A stretch of 64,000 nt of DNA from PLanc-01 sp034678485 (GCA_034678485.1 JAXDBU010000105.1:1-64000), one strand, 5' to 3'. Numbered from the stretch's first letter, positions 7,737-16,835 are shown. Numbers and translations: made by a program. Notes: a model not told the origin generated them from the sequence alone.

Positions 7737-10248
7737 CTGCCAAACTGCCACTCGGATGGGGCTGTCTGTCGATCGTGCGGCGGGCAATCTCCGCAACCAG
7801 ACTGTCGAAATCCTGGATCGTCCGCAACACTCGGACCATGTCGGGCAGGCGAATGATTCGTGCGATATCCGCCAGAGCCTGGAGATGCCTGGCCGGGTCC
7901 TGACCGACGGGGTCCAGCAGGATGATCAGGATGTGAGGCGCCCCCGAAGCCAGGGAGATGTCGAGCGGGTTCTTTGACACCCCCAGGAAGATCACCGACT
8001 CCATCACGTGGGGGACATGGGCGTGCAGCAACACCACGTCCTCGGTCAACTCCACGGGTTCCTCCTGGCTGATGGTGTGCAGCAAGGCGGTGACCTCATG
8101 GGTGTCCGCGGTGCGATGGCCAAAATAGGCGCCGAGGAGTTCCTGGACCACCTCCTCCGTCGTCTCGACATCCATCTGCAGCATCGTGCGGTCCCGGATG
8201 AAAGTCGAGAAGATGTAGGCGGAATCGGCAGTCTTCTCTGCCGCCTGTTGACCTTCCCATCGCTCATCGGGGGGAATGAAGACGGAGAGCGTCATATCGG
8301 GAAACTCAGCCGCCAAACGGCTCGGCAGCCGGTCCAGGCTCGGTTGCCAGGCCAGTTCTCCTTTGCGGGCCGCCATGAGCATGAGCCAGTCGGTCTGTGT
8401 GGTCAGATCGACGAGTTCGTCGCGAATTCCTTTCCAGGAACGGATCGTCTGGAACGAAACCGGGATCGAAGGCGGCGCCCTCCTGATGAAGCCGGCAGCG
8501 CCGGTCGCGGTCTCGGTGGCGCACAGAACGAGCAACGCAGTCCCCGCCTGGTTGGCCAGCGTCTTGGTGGCCTTGACGATAGACTCGAAGCCCGGCTGCC
8601 GCTCCGCCAACGGGGGCAGAACCAGCACGATCCGCCTGGCCGTGCTCAGCGGCCGGCGGAGACGATTGACCATCACGAGCTGAACGCTCCGCTCGATGAT
8701 ACCGTCGATCGTTCGGCCGAAAGTCCGCGTCTTGGAGCTGGCTCTTCCATCCCAGCCCAGGAGGATCATGGAAATGCGGTTGTCCCGCAGGGCCCGGACG
8801 ACGCCGGAGGTCACACTGATGTCCACACTGGTCAGGGCAGTCACCGGGACGCCGGCCGACATGGCCCGCACCACCGTGTGAGCGAGCACCTTCTCCGCCT
8901 GCGCCACTTTCTGTTCCACGTCGCGGTCCTCGGGGACTACCTGAAGAGGATACAGAGGTTCGTGCGATCTCTTCTCTCGAAGCAACAAAGCGATATCCAG
9001 CAGTTCCTTGGCCCCCTGACGTTCCTGGAGCGGAATCATGATCCGATGGGGCGCCGAAGAGACATCAAAGGCCGTATGCGCCTCGTACAAGGCCACCCTG
9101 CGCCCTGCGCGTTCCGTGACGATCGATCCCACCAAACAGGTGGCGGCGATCATCAGGATGGTGCCCGTGATCACTGCGTTGGAGAACAACCCGAGGTCGC
9201 CGCCCACCAAAACGATCGCCAGCGTAGCGGCCGCTCGATTGACGCTCAGACCGAAGATCAGCAGCCCCTCCTCCGCGAGATACCCAAGGATCTTCTGTGA
9301 AATCAAAGCGGCGGCGCACTTCGCTGCAATCGCGACGACAATCATGCTCACAACGAGAATCCACGTCTCGATCCCGGTGAACAGCAGACCAACGTCGACG
9401 AGCATCCCCACGGAAAGCAGGAAGAACGGTATGAAAATGGCATTCCCGGTGAAATGGACCCTGGTCATCAGGAGGCTCCTCTCAGGAATGAGCCCGTTGA
9501 GCGCGAGCCCGGCCAGAAAGGCCCCGATGATCGGTTCCAGGCCGGCCAGACCGGCCAGGTAGGAACTCAGCAACGCGACGGCCAGGACGAATACGAAGTC
9601 CGTGTTCTCGTCCGTGGAGAGATGTCGGAAGAAGGCGCAGCCCATCCATGGGACCAGGAACACGATGGCCGCTACGTACAACAGCATGGAAAGGGAGAGC
9701 CTGACCCAGAACCACGGACTCAAGTCCCCCTGCGTCGTGTTGGCGATCACGACGAGCACCAACAGGGCCAGCGTATCGCTGATGATCGTGCCGCTTATGG
9801 CCGTCCCAACGGACCGCGATTTGGTCAAGCCCAGCTTGCTCACGATGCAAAACGTGATCGGCGTGTGCGAGCTGAGCATGCCCGCCAGGAGAATGGAAGC
9901 CGACACGGTCATTCCAAAGGCCCACCGCCCCAGGACAAATCCCAGGATCATGGAGATGCCGAAGGTCAGCAACCCGAACAGTGCCGCGTGACTACGGTTC
10001 CTTCGCACGTGGTGCAGATCGATTTCGAGTCCGGCCAGGAACATGATGTATAGCAGACCGACCGTGCCGAGCAAATGCACCGTCTGATCGCGAGCGAGAA
10101 GGCCCAAGCCGTGAGGGCCGAAGATTGCTCCGGCGGCAATCAGCCCGACGATCTCAGGCAGGCGAACCCGCCGTGCCGACAATGGCGCAAGGAGGATCAG
10201 CACCATGACCGTCGCGAAAATCAATATGGGATCCGAAATCGGCAGCAT
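7720..10248 (-). CDS. CPA2-type cation/proton antiporter with USP-like and PTS EIIA-like cytoplasmic domains
   Basis: This 842-aa protein begins with about 12 membrane segments (residues 5-390) of the Na+/H+ or K+/H+ exchanger type: LPEIVGLIAAGAIFGPHGLG, then FLAGLEIDL and LSSHTPITFCI. A soluble region (about 400-640) resembles tandem universal-stress-protein folds. The last part (about 670-830) resembles a fructose/nitrogen-type PTS EIIA domain, with HTISQEE..ELTEDVVLLHAHVPHV and HLQALADIARI; the His in LLHAHVPHV aligns with the EIIA phosphorylation site. Exchange at the inner membrane is the family role. The fused EIIA-like tail suggests control by phosphoryl transfer or ligand sensing, which is inference. 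The ion is unknown. Start is ATG 10248. Confidence 0.85.
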   Translation of the reverse strand: MLPISDPILIFATVMVLILLAPLSARRVRLPEIVGLIAAGAIFGPHGLGLLARDQTVHLLGTVGLLYIMFLAGLEIDLHHVRRNRSHAALFGLLTFGISMILGFVLGRWAFGMTVSASILLAGMLSSHTPITFCIVSKLGLTKSRSVGTAISGTIISDTLALLVLVVIANTTQGDLSPWFWVRLSLSMLLYVAAIVFLVPWMGCAFFRHLSTDENTDFVFVLAVALLSSYLAGLAGLEPIIGAFLAGLALNGLIPERSLLMTRVHFTGNAIFIPFFLLSVGMLVDVGLLFTGIETWILVVSMIVVAIAAKCAAALISQKILGYLAEEGLLIFGLSVNRAAATLAIVLVGGDLGLFSNAVITGTILMIAATCLVGSIVTERAGRRVALYEAHTAFDVSSAPHRIMIPLQERQGAKELLDIALLLREKRSHEPLYPLQVVPEDRDVEQKVAQAEKVLAHTVVRAMSAGVPVTALTSVDISVTSGVVRALRDNRISMILLGWDGRASSKTRTFGRTIDGIIERSVQLVMVNRLRRPLSTARRIVLVLPPLAERQPGFESIVKATKTLANQAGTALLVLCATETATGAAGFIRRAPPSIPVSFQTIRSWKGIRDELVDLTTQTDWLMLMAARKGELAWQPSLDRLPSRLAAEFPDMTLSVFIPPDERWEGQQAAEKTADSAYIFSTFIRDRTMLQMDVETTEEVVQELLGAYFGHRTADTHEVTALLHTISQEEPVELTEDVVLLHAHVPHVMESVIFLGVSKNPLDISLASGAPHILIILLDPVGQDPARHLQALADIARIIRLPDMVRVLRTIQDFDSLVAEIARRTIDRQPHPSGSLAVDFSP

Positions 10249-10442
10249 TCATTCCCTTCCATCTGCAACCTGTGGCTCAACCGTCGCCGGTCTCCTCCGC
10301 CGACGGGATGATAGTGTATCCGCGCGACAGCGGCAAGCCCGGTCGCCTTCGGCGCAGGACAATTGCGCGTTGCATCATGGTGCCGATATGGAACCAGAAA
10401 GACACAGATCGGTCGTGGAGCGGAGATACTTGGACAGCCTGC

Positions 10443-11411
10443 TCAGTAGTCCTTGAAATTCCTCATCCATCTGGGCCAGTCCTCGGGCAGGACGCCGCCC
10501 GCCTGGGTCCAGGGACCCCGCCTGTCGAAAGTCCGGCCCCACCTCAAGGTCCACAACTCCTTGAGGCCGACTCGTCTGGCCGACCAGTCCAGGAACAGGG
10601 CGTTGACGCACTCGTTGTGACGGTTGATGCAGACGCTGTTCATTCCGGTGGCCGGCTGATGCCCATGGACGACCTGTTCCGGCGGACCGTCGTTGGGGTC
10701 AGGCGACGCCGAAGGAGAGAAGCCATCGAGAAGCACAGGAACTTCCGCTCGTCCCAGGACGTCAATCACGCGAACACCATGGGATGTCATGTGACGCGGC
10801 GAAGAATCAACGTCATTGGAGAGCAGATGCCCGTTGAACCCATAGCTGCCATAGAAGGCCGGCGGTGGATACAGAACCTCCCAGGTCCCGAAGGCGTGAC
10901 CATCCCGCCTCACCTTGCGGAGGAGCGTCTCCTCGGGGGCCCCTACGACAAAACAGACCTCTACAGGAGCGTCCTCGGGGGGCGGCTCGTCTGCTGTCGG
11001 GCAGCATCGGATCGACTCCGTGTCGACGGACAGGAACAAGGGGTCCGGATTCGCGTCGAGTTCCACATGAGCCGTCTTCCCGCGAAAGAGGGAAATTGCC
11101 GTGGTTTTGGCGGTGGGGTCACATGCAAGCCAGCCGTTGTTCTCCGTCGTATACACAGCCAGAATCTGTCCCCACTGACGTAGGGTGGACTGGCAGACCG
11201 TTGCCCGTGCCATCCGTCGAGCGCGACCCACCACGGGAACCAGGATCGCCATCAGCAGAGCGATCAACGCGATCACCACCAGCAGTTCGATCAGCGTGAA
11301 GCCGCCGGGATTGATGAAGGACAATGAATGATCGATGATTGTCACGGCGTACCGCTTCGATGCAGGTCCGTTCAGGCTACGACCAGTTCTCTTCTTCTCG
11401 CTGCTGCCCAC
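10443..11411 (-). CDS. Prepilin-like secreted protein (H-X9-DW variant)
   Basis: A pseudopilin leader, GGFTLIELLVVIALIALL, lies at about residues 36-53 after an unusually long 35-residue basic pre-sequence. The GTG at 11411 is supported by AAAGGAG eight bases upstream, so the long leader seems real. Near the C-terminus RHNECVNALFLDWSARRVG has His-X9-Asp-Trp where related proteins have H-X9-DG. The body has scattered Cys and a V-H-G-H motif, with no recognised enzyme. It is probably handled by a prepilin peptidase like the protein at 552-1325. No pilus or type II secretion operon is nearby. Function unknown. Confidence 0.82.
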   Translation of the reverse strand: MGSSEKKRTGRSLNGPASKRYAVTIIDHSLSFINPGGFTLIELLVVIALIALLMAILVPVVGRARRMARATVCQSTLRQWGQILAVYTTENNGWLACDPTAKTTAISLFRGKTAHVELDANPDPLFLSVDTESIRCCPTADEPPPEDAPVEVCFVVGAPEETLLRKVRRDGHAFGTWEVLYPPPAFYGSYGFNGHLLSNDVDSSPRHMTSHGVRVIDVLGRAEVPVLLDGFSPSASPDPNDGPPEQVVHGHQPATGMNSVCINRHNECVNALFLDWSARRVGLKELWTLRWGRTFDRRGPWTQAGGVLPEDWPRWMRNFKDY

Positions 11412-11659
11412 CGCAATCGCTCCTTTCTTTCAAAGGAACTGCTCTGCGCGCATCTCAATGACCCCTCACTCGCTGCCGTGGGATCATCGGAGCCTCGTGC
11501 AATACTGTGGACTCTCCCGAGCAGGATGTCAATGGAAGATGCACATTTGCCGCCCGGAGGATCGTGGTTTATCTGGCGTTGCCAAACCCGATGGAACCTC
11601 TCTGCGTATCCACAGGTACGAACGTGCCTTAGAACGCTGTTTTCAAAAGCGAAAGCCCG

Positions 11660-12318
11660 ATGCAACTGGCCAAGGACCTGGGTCTGATTCACATTTTCTC
11701 GCTCGCCGCCGGGGCGATGATCAGTTCCGGTCTGTTCATCCTGCCGGGCCTGGCGCATGCCCGGGCCGGGCCGGCGGTCGTCCTTTCTTACTTCCTCGCC
11801 GGCCTGCTGGCGATGCGCGGCCTGTTGAGCATTATCGAACTGACGACTGCCATGCCCAAGACCGGCGCCGACCACTTCTACATCTCTCGCGCCATGGGAC
11901 CGGCCATGGGGACTGTCGCTGGCGTCTTGAGCTGGTTCAGCCTGTCACCCAAGAGCGCCTTTGCGCTCGTTGGGGCCGCGGTCCTGCTGCTCGTGACGAT
12001 CCTGTATACGCTCATGATTACCGTCACCAGCGGGGTGCTCGGGGCCGAGCAGTTGGATAAGCGGCAGCCTTCATGGGATCGGCCGGACGGTTCACCATCA
12101 GCGTCGCCGCCCTGCCGGCTTCTCTGACCACGGCCAACGCCGGCATCATGACGGCTTCGCGTTACCTGTTCGCGATCAGTCGCGACCAACTCCTGCCCCG
12201 GCTGTTCAATCGGGTCGAGACGAGATCGAAGACCCCGTGGATCGCCGTGCTGGCGACGGGCGTCCTCGTGCTGGTCGCCATGTTCGTCCACCTGGAGATC
12301 CTCGTGTGGGCCATTCGG
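11660..12318 (+). pseudogene. Decayed APC-type amino acid permease
   Basis: Two reading frames carry pieces of an APC-superfamily transporter. The first (from ATG 11660) has AAGAMISSGLFILPGLAHA and ELTTAMPKTGADHFYISRAMG, then jumps to a later membrane segment (VTILYTLMITVTSGVLGAEQL) with the middle missing. After a shift near 12073-12127 a second frame continues with TTANAGIMTASRYLFAISRD, LFNRVETRSKTPWIAVL and one more helix, then similarity stops near 12318. An intact APC permease has 10-12 helices in 400-500 residues; this is roughly half, frameshifted and missing its C-terminus. It cannot encode a normal transporter. The 11412-11659 stretch upstream has no recognisable gene. Confidence 0.8.
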
Positions 12319-12557
12319 GACAGCTACCTCTTTCCGGACGGGAGCCAGGGGTACTGCGTACAAGCGTGGAGGCGGATGCGTCCTGGCTGGTCTGAGGTGA
12401 CGGCTGTTGCCGGTCTGACAGGGCCTTCTTCTCGATCCGCTTGGGGGGCAGGGAGACGGCTGGCCGGCCGGAGGCCTTCTCGCGTTTGCGGAGGTCTTCG
12501 CAAATGGCACCCAGGTCGTAACTGGACCATGGGGTGCTGTCGGGCCGCAGAGGTGCG

Positions 12558-13337
12558 TCAGAACAGCGTATCCGGCAGGACAGTTCTCCCGTGAGCGGGA
12601 ACCCCCGGTTTGGACGCGCTGTCCCCGTCTGCTCGCGTGTCCGTGGCAGGAGCCTGGTCCGGGGCGTGATCGCAAAGACGATCCTCTGCCCTGTGGCGGA
12701 CGGTCTCGCCCTCGATCATGTAGATGACCTCCTCGCCGATGTTGGTCGCATGGTCCGCGATCCGTTCCAGATCCTGGCTGGCTGAGAGCATGTGGATGAG
12801 GGATTCCATCTGGTCCGAACGCGTGTCAAGGGCCTGCCGGACGAGCCGATGCATCCGGCGATCCATCGTGTCGACCTCATCGTCGCTCGCAAGGACCTCA
12901 CGAGCCTGTTCGACGCTGCGGTTCACCAGGGAGTCCAGACTGCGTCTGAGCATCTCCTGTGCCTTGCGGGCCATCGCTCGAAGATCGCACGAAATCCCGA
13001 CGGGATCCTCCGTGGCCAGGAATGCGGCATGCTCGGCAATATTGACAGCCAGGTCGCCCACTCTCTCCAGATCGTTGTTGATCTTCAGAACCGCGATGAC
13101 GAACCGCAGATCGCTGGCCACCGGCTGGTGGAGAGCGAGCGTCTTGAAGCAGTCCTCCTCGATCCGGATCTCCATGTCGTCCAGCCTGGCGTCATTGTGA
13201 ATCACGTTCCGGGCAAGGTGTTCATCCCGATTCTCGATCGCACGGGCCGCGTCACGAACCGCCGCCTCCGCCATGGCGCCCAGGGCGAGGATTACTCTCT
13301 TGAGGTTCGCAATCTCACTGAACAGACGCGTCGACAT
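12558..13337 (-). CDS. phoU: PhoU-like phosphate-signalling regulator
   Basis: A 259-aa all-helical protein with two PhoU repeats: ARAIENRDEHLARNVIHNDARLD followed by IEEDCFKTLALHQPVASDLR and NDLERVGDLAVNIAEHA, then the second copy ending in DLERIADHATNIGEEVIYMIEG. The paired E-R-x-G/A-D-x-A motifs bind metal clusters in the family. PhoU dampens the PhoR/PhoB phosphate response and Pst uptake. No pst or pho genes are adjacent, so a link to another phosphate or polyphosphate transporter elsewhere is possible. ATG 13337 has an excellent AAGGAGG six bases upstream. The last 35 residues are a polar tail unlike classic PhoU. Confidence 0.88.
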   Translation of the reverse strand: MSTRLFSEIANLKRVILALGAMAEAAVRDAARAIENRDEHLARNVIHNDARLDDMEIRIEEDCFKTLALHQPVASDLRFVIAVLKINNDLERVGDLAVNIAEHAAFLATEDPVGISCDLRAMARKAQEMLRRSLDSLVNRSVEQAREVLASDDEVDTMDRRMHRLVRQALDTRSDQMESLIHMLSASQDLERIADHATNIGEEVIYMIEGETVRHRAEDRLCDHAPDQAPATDTRADGDSASKPGVPAHGRTVLPDTLF

Positions 13338-13450
13338 ATTGCCTCCTTCCCCAGGGACCGGGCCGAATGAGTTTCCGTAACAGACTGCCCCTGCCCAGGG
13401 CACATGCGAGCTCGTCGCGAGTCGGCGTGCTCGTGGCGCAGTCCGGACCG

Positions 13451-13858
13451 CTACCAGGACCGGCACGAGCCCGAGACGGCCCAGACCCTGAACCACGGCG
13501 AAGCAACGGGCGTCCGCGTCTTCCTGGCGTGTTCTCCCGACTGATGAGTCAGCCGGTCGGCTTCATTCCCCCGTGCATCGACACGGGGGAACGACAGCCC
13601 GCTGAGCGTCAGACCCGTCATTCTGTGAAAATGGAGAACCCGACGCGTCAGCACCTCCCATTGCTGCGGCGACAGGCCCGCCGCGAAGATCTGGCCGAGT
13701 GCGGTGAAGAAGACCGGATGAGCCTTCGTCGTATGGTGCGAGGCAAGACAGCGGATCCTGCCGTGCCAGTAGCACACATGGTAATCGCGCGCCGGCTGGG
13801 CCTGCGCATCGCAGATGGCGCCTGTCACGATGCTTCGTATTTGTCTTTCGATCCTCAT
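13451..13858 (-). CDS. Small Cys/His-domain protein, copy 1
   Basis: No family recognised. Residues 25-85 match the same domain in the next two genes: YHVCYWHGRIRC, then H42 and H47 in HHTTKAHPVFF, a G-L-x3-Q-W-x2-L-T-x-R-V helix and a final Arg-rich turn. The conserved C29-x7-C37-x4-H42-x4-H47 could bind one metal ion. ATG 13858 has AGGAGG seven bases upstream and overlaps the stop of the preceding gene as ATGA, indicating translational coupling. The last 45 residues are a low-complexity tail not shared with copies 2 and 3. Likely a cytoplasmic regulatory or nucleic-acid-binding protein, but that is a guess. Confidence 0.7.
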   Translation of the reverse strand: MRIERQIRSIVTGAICDAQAQPARDYHVCYWHGRIRCLASHHTTKAHPVFFTALGQIFAAGLSPQQWEVLTRRVLHFHRMTGLTLSGLSFPRVDARGNEADRLTHQSGEHARKTRTPVASPWFRVWAVSGSCRSW

Positions 13859-14178
13859 ACGAGTTCCTCCTGGAGCTCACGCCTGTTCGAGACGACCGTC
13901 TCGTTTCTTCCGGACGGACCGTCGAGCGACAGGCCCGTCATCCTGCAAATGTGGAAGACCCGATGCGTCAGCACCCACACCTGGCGCGGCGAGAGGCCAC
14001 GCGACAGGAGCCGGCCCGCGATCGTGAAGAAGACCGGATGGGACTTCGTCGTGTGGCGAGACGGAAGACACCGGATCTCACCCTGCCAGTAACACACATG
14101 GTAGTGTCGGAGCGGATCGGGTTGGGCGGCATCGATGGCGCCCATCAGCATGTCTCGGACCTGTCTTTCCATCATCAT
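13855..14178 (-). CDS. Small Cys/His-domain protein, copy 2
   Basis: A 107-aa protein consisting almost only of the shared domain: YHVCYWQGEIRC (C29, C37), RHTTKSHPVFF (H42, H47) and GLSPRQVWVLTHRVFHICRM. It is very close to copy 1, which suggests recent tandem duplication. AAAGGAG lies five bases before ATG 14178, with a second ATG directly after. Its stop overlaps the start of copy 1 by four bases. Genes run 14960 to 14262 to 13855 to 13451 on one strand with short gaps, so the three copies are probably one operon. Confidence 0.72.
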   Translation of the reverse strand: MMMERQVRDMLMGAIDAAQPDPLRHYHVCYWQGEIRCLPSRHTTKSHPVFFTIAGRLLSRGLSPRQVWVLTHRVFHICRMTGLSLDGPSGRNETVVSNRRELQEELV

Positions 14179-14261
14179 GTCGTCTCCTTTGGACTCTCAC
14201 GCACATTGCGCGTGCCCGTTCGAGGGTTTGCCAAGGTTGATCCATCGCACGTTCAACCTGC

Positions 14262-14960
14262 TCACATGTGAAAATCCCCTGCGGCTTCCGGCTGATACAG
14301 CATCTGGTCGACGCGGATACGCCCTTCGATGGTGTCGCCGACTCGTCGCCCGAGCATCGACAAACCCATCGGAGAAAGAACGGAGACGTTCCTCTTTTCG
14401 AGGTCCTCCCCCTTCACGGCGTCCAGCGGGAAAACGAGAGAACAGGTCATCTCGTCCTTTCTCTTAGGGTCCTTCAGTCGCACCTGCGAGTTCATCGTGA
14501 CGACGTTGGCCGCAACCTCTCTGGGAGCCACGGTGCGGGCCGATTCCAGCACCCGCTGAAGCCTGTCCAGGAAGGGACTCACAGGCGCTCCGGGCGCCTT
14601 GATGTCCGCAATCAGGGTGTTCAGACGCAGAGAATCGAACTCCGTGATCTGGCGTTCTTCCCTGCCCGAGTGCGTCGTCTGCCGCAAGCGCCGCGGCCAT
14701 CCGCGGGTCAACGAGATCCTGCGGCTGCGGCAGAAGTCCTCCACCCGGCTCGTCAAGAGTCTCCACTGGTACTCGTTCAGTCCGTCCGCGAATACCGATC
14801 CATTGGCGGCGAAGAACGACGGGTGATGCTCTTTTGCGTGGTGGACGTGGCAGCACTGGATCGTCCCTTCCCACCAGCACACGTGGTAGCACTTCCAAGA
14901 CTCCATCGGCGTTTCGGCGATGGCTCCGGCGATCATCTGCTTTATTCTCTTGTGGGTCAT
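14262..14960 (-). CDS. Cys/His domain (copy 3) fused to GreA/Rnk-type C-terminal domain
   Basis: Residues 1-85 are the Cys/His domain: YHVCWWEGTIQC (C28, C36), HHAKEHHPSFF (H41, H46), QWRLLTSRVEDF. After a basic linker, residues about 105-225 match the Rnk/GreA-GreB family: FDSLRLNTLIADI, VAANVVTMNSQVRLKD, LVFPLDAVKGED, NVSVLSPMGLSMLGRRVGD. In Rnk-type proteins this FKBP-like fold sits near the RNA polymerase secondary channel and modulates elongation; the long GreA coiled coil is missing here. So the Cys/His domain may act in transcription too. ATG 14960 has AAAGGAG eight bases upstream. A promoter about 770 bases upstream (15728-15755) may drive the operon. Confidence 0.8.
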   Translation of the reverse strand: MTHKRIKQMIAGAIAETPMESWKCYHVCWWEGTIQCCHVHHAKEHHPSFFAANGSVFADGLNEYQWRLLTSRVEDFCRSRRISLTRGWPRRLRQTTHSGREERQITEFDSLRLNTLIADIKAPGAPVSPFLDRLQRVLESARTVAPREVAANVVTMNSQVRLKDPKRKDEMTCSLVFPLDAVKGEDLEKRNVSVLSPMGLSMLGRRVGDTIEGRIRVDQMLYQPEAAGDFHM

Positions 14961-15727
14961 TGACTCATCTCCTTTCTCTTTGCGTCCGGGCACAGACGCG
15001 ACGCAGCGGCCGCGCCTCGCCGTGATCCACTCCAGGACGGGCCTGGCGCTCCGCGTCTGGTTCCTGATTCGGGTTCTCGTATCCGCGGACCTGGAATCGC
15101 GCCCACCCGGCACGATGTCGGACCTGCGATTCGGGTCTCTCCTCTTCGTCCGGCGTTGACTCTGACAGGGTCTGCGATTCGGTCAGGGTCCGTCGCGCAT
15201 AGATCGATTCTCGATTGTGTCATGTTCGCGCACTCCTACTGTGTGATTGTGTGACGAGGTCGGAGTCCCGCTCGCAGCCCGCATTGCATCCTTCCGACGA
15301 CGAGACTGCCGGGATGTGGTGGAGGGATGGTCCCCCATACGCGTGGAATGACGCTACAGCCGTCGCATCAGCAGCACGTGGGAGACGAACGCGGGACCGA
15401 CACGGAACCTGTCGGCGGGGAAACGCTTATCGGTGGATCATCGCTCCTGGCGAGATGGGGATGCTTGCTCTCGTGGGCCAGGCCGGGGAGCGCGCACGGA
15501 AAGCTCCGGCAGGGATTCTCGCCGTGCGGCGATCCCAGCGTCGACAAGATGAGATGGATCTTGGCGGTGGCCATGTCCGTGCTCCAATGACAGTATCCAG
15601 ACAGACAACAATAGACCAAACGATTTCAGACAAGTGATTGTGAATGGCCTGCCGGCACACCCGACAAAAGCCTTGTGGTTCACTGGCGTGGGCTCTCATT
15701 TGTTCACGTCTCAACCCACACTCCTCT
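14961..15727. other. Long leader/intergenic region upstream of the Cys/His-domain operon
   Basis: About 770 bases between the predicted promoter at 15728-15755 and the first firm start at 14960. Codon patterns on both strands are poor, and no structured RNA class was recognised. It holds one weak candidate small ORF (15368-15574) and could be a long regulatory leader. Confidence 0.4.
15368..15574 (-). CDS. Possible small protein in operon leader
   Basis: A 68-codon frame starts at ATG 15574 with GGAG seven bases upstream and begins MATAKIHLILSTLGS. It has no recognised family and a Pro/Ser-rich, non-committal composition. It lies between the predicted promoter and the Cys/His-domain genes on the same strand. 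It may be a leader ORF or chance. Confidence 0.22.
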   Translation of the reverse strand: MATAKIHLILSTLGSPHGENPCRSFPCALPGLAHESKHPHLARSDDPPISVSPPTGSVSVPRSSPTCC

Positions 15728-15755
15728 ACTATACCGCCCGATTTGGATCTGTCAA
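15728..15755 (-). promoter_or_regulatory. Predicted promoter for the Cys/His-domain operon
   Basis: Minus strand TTGACA (15750-15755), 16-base spacer, TATAGT (15728-15733). A strong sigma70-like match in an AT-richer stretch, pointing toward the genes at 14960-13451. Confidence 0.5.
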
Positions 15756-15902
15756 CCCTAATTGTGGCAGAATCCTCTCACATCGCTAGACCACCATTAC
15801 GGTGTGGATGCACCTTGAGCGGCCTGTGCTGTCGGATCGCTCGTGATGCCTCCGAACGACTGTGTTGCACCTCGCATGTTAATGTGCCATCCCTTCTCAG
15901 TT

Positions 15903-16835
15903 CTACGGATCGGTCTCTCTGGCTGCGCATCGGGCATCGAGGTCCCTGATCTCGTCCGGCGCAAGCGACTGGTACCATTCGAGTGCCCTCTTGGGGACGA
16001 TCACATATCCTTCGCCTCCTTCGGTGCCGGGGAAGACGATTCGAAAATCCTGGACGTGAAGGACGACAAGCTCGGACTCGGCCAGGTCGGTTTCTCTGCA
16101 ATCCTTGACGGACAACGCAAGCTGGGTCCCCGGCTTCAGATTGCCGAACAGTGATTGTGAGATTTCAACCGTCAACTCGGTGCGGATCAGTCCCAACAGC
16201 TTTGCGTAGTCTCGTCCGTAGATCTCCTCGTATTGGCGAGTCATTTCATCGGCGGGTCTATCGGCACTCTCGCGACGCTCGACCTGCCGGCCGAGAATCA
16301 CGTCCTGGCCGGCCGCAATCGCACGGTGAATTCGCATTGCGTCCTCTTCCAAGCGGACTTGGTCGCGGTGGCGCTGGTAGGCGTCGTCCATGGGTTGGCT
16401 GTGCGCGGGGTTCGAGAAGAAAACGTACTCCCAGCGAACGCAGTGAGAACTGCAGGTGTTATAACCGTAGGCGTCGGCGTAAACCAGGACGCCGCGGGTG
16501 GCGATGATCCGAACCGTGTCGTACGAGCCGGCGTTGCTGTAGAAGAAGGCCGCGTAAGGTCTGTATTCCTCCCGCTTCGTCGGAGGGTGTTTCCTGATCG
16601 TTCGTGCGAGATCGCTGCCATTGTGGATTCGCCGCAGGGCCAAGTCCTTCCAGATAGGATGGAGCGACTGCTTCATCATACAACGGTAGGCCCTTACGTC
16701 GTCCAAGCAGCGAACATCAAAGAACACGCACAGGAAGACACCCACCACAACCCAGCCGGCGAGAATCCAAGCCGCCGGGATCAGGAACCTCGGCCATCGC
16801 CTCCGCATCGGGTCGATCACGGTCGCTTCTTCCAT
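15903..16835 (-). CDS. Membrane-anchored hypothetical protein
   Basis: A 310-aa protein of no recognised family. One membrane helix (about residues 15-38, FLIPAAWILAGWVVVGVFLC) follows a basic start, so most of the chain is probably outside. The body is mixed alpha/beta with several Cys and an acidic, Arg-rich middle (about 160-210) containing DEMTRQYEEIYGRDY. The C-terminal third resembles a small beta domain (LKPGTQLALSVKDCRE). No catalytic motif is visible. The start is uncertain: ATG 16835 or the longer ATG 16886, neither with a good ribosome site. It stands alone between the Cys/His operon promoter and the rmuC region. Confidence 0.6.
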   Translation of the reverse strand: MEEATVIDPMRRRWPRFLIPAAWILAGWVVVGVFLCVFFDVRCLDDVRAYRCMMKQSLHPIWKDLALRRIHNGSDLARTIRKHPPTKREEYRPYAAFFYSNAGSYDTVRIIATRGVLVYADAYGYNTCSSHCVRWEYVFFSNPAHSQPMDDAYQRHRDQVRLEEDAMRIHRAIAAGQDVILGRQVERRESADRPADEMTRQYEEIYGRDYAKLLGLIRTELTVEISQSLFGNLKPGTQLALSVKDCRETDLAESELVVLHVQDFRIVFPGTEGGEGYVIVPKRALEWYQSLAPDEIRDLDARCAARETDP

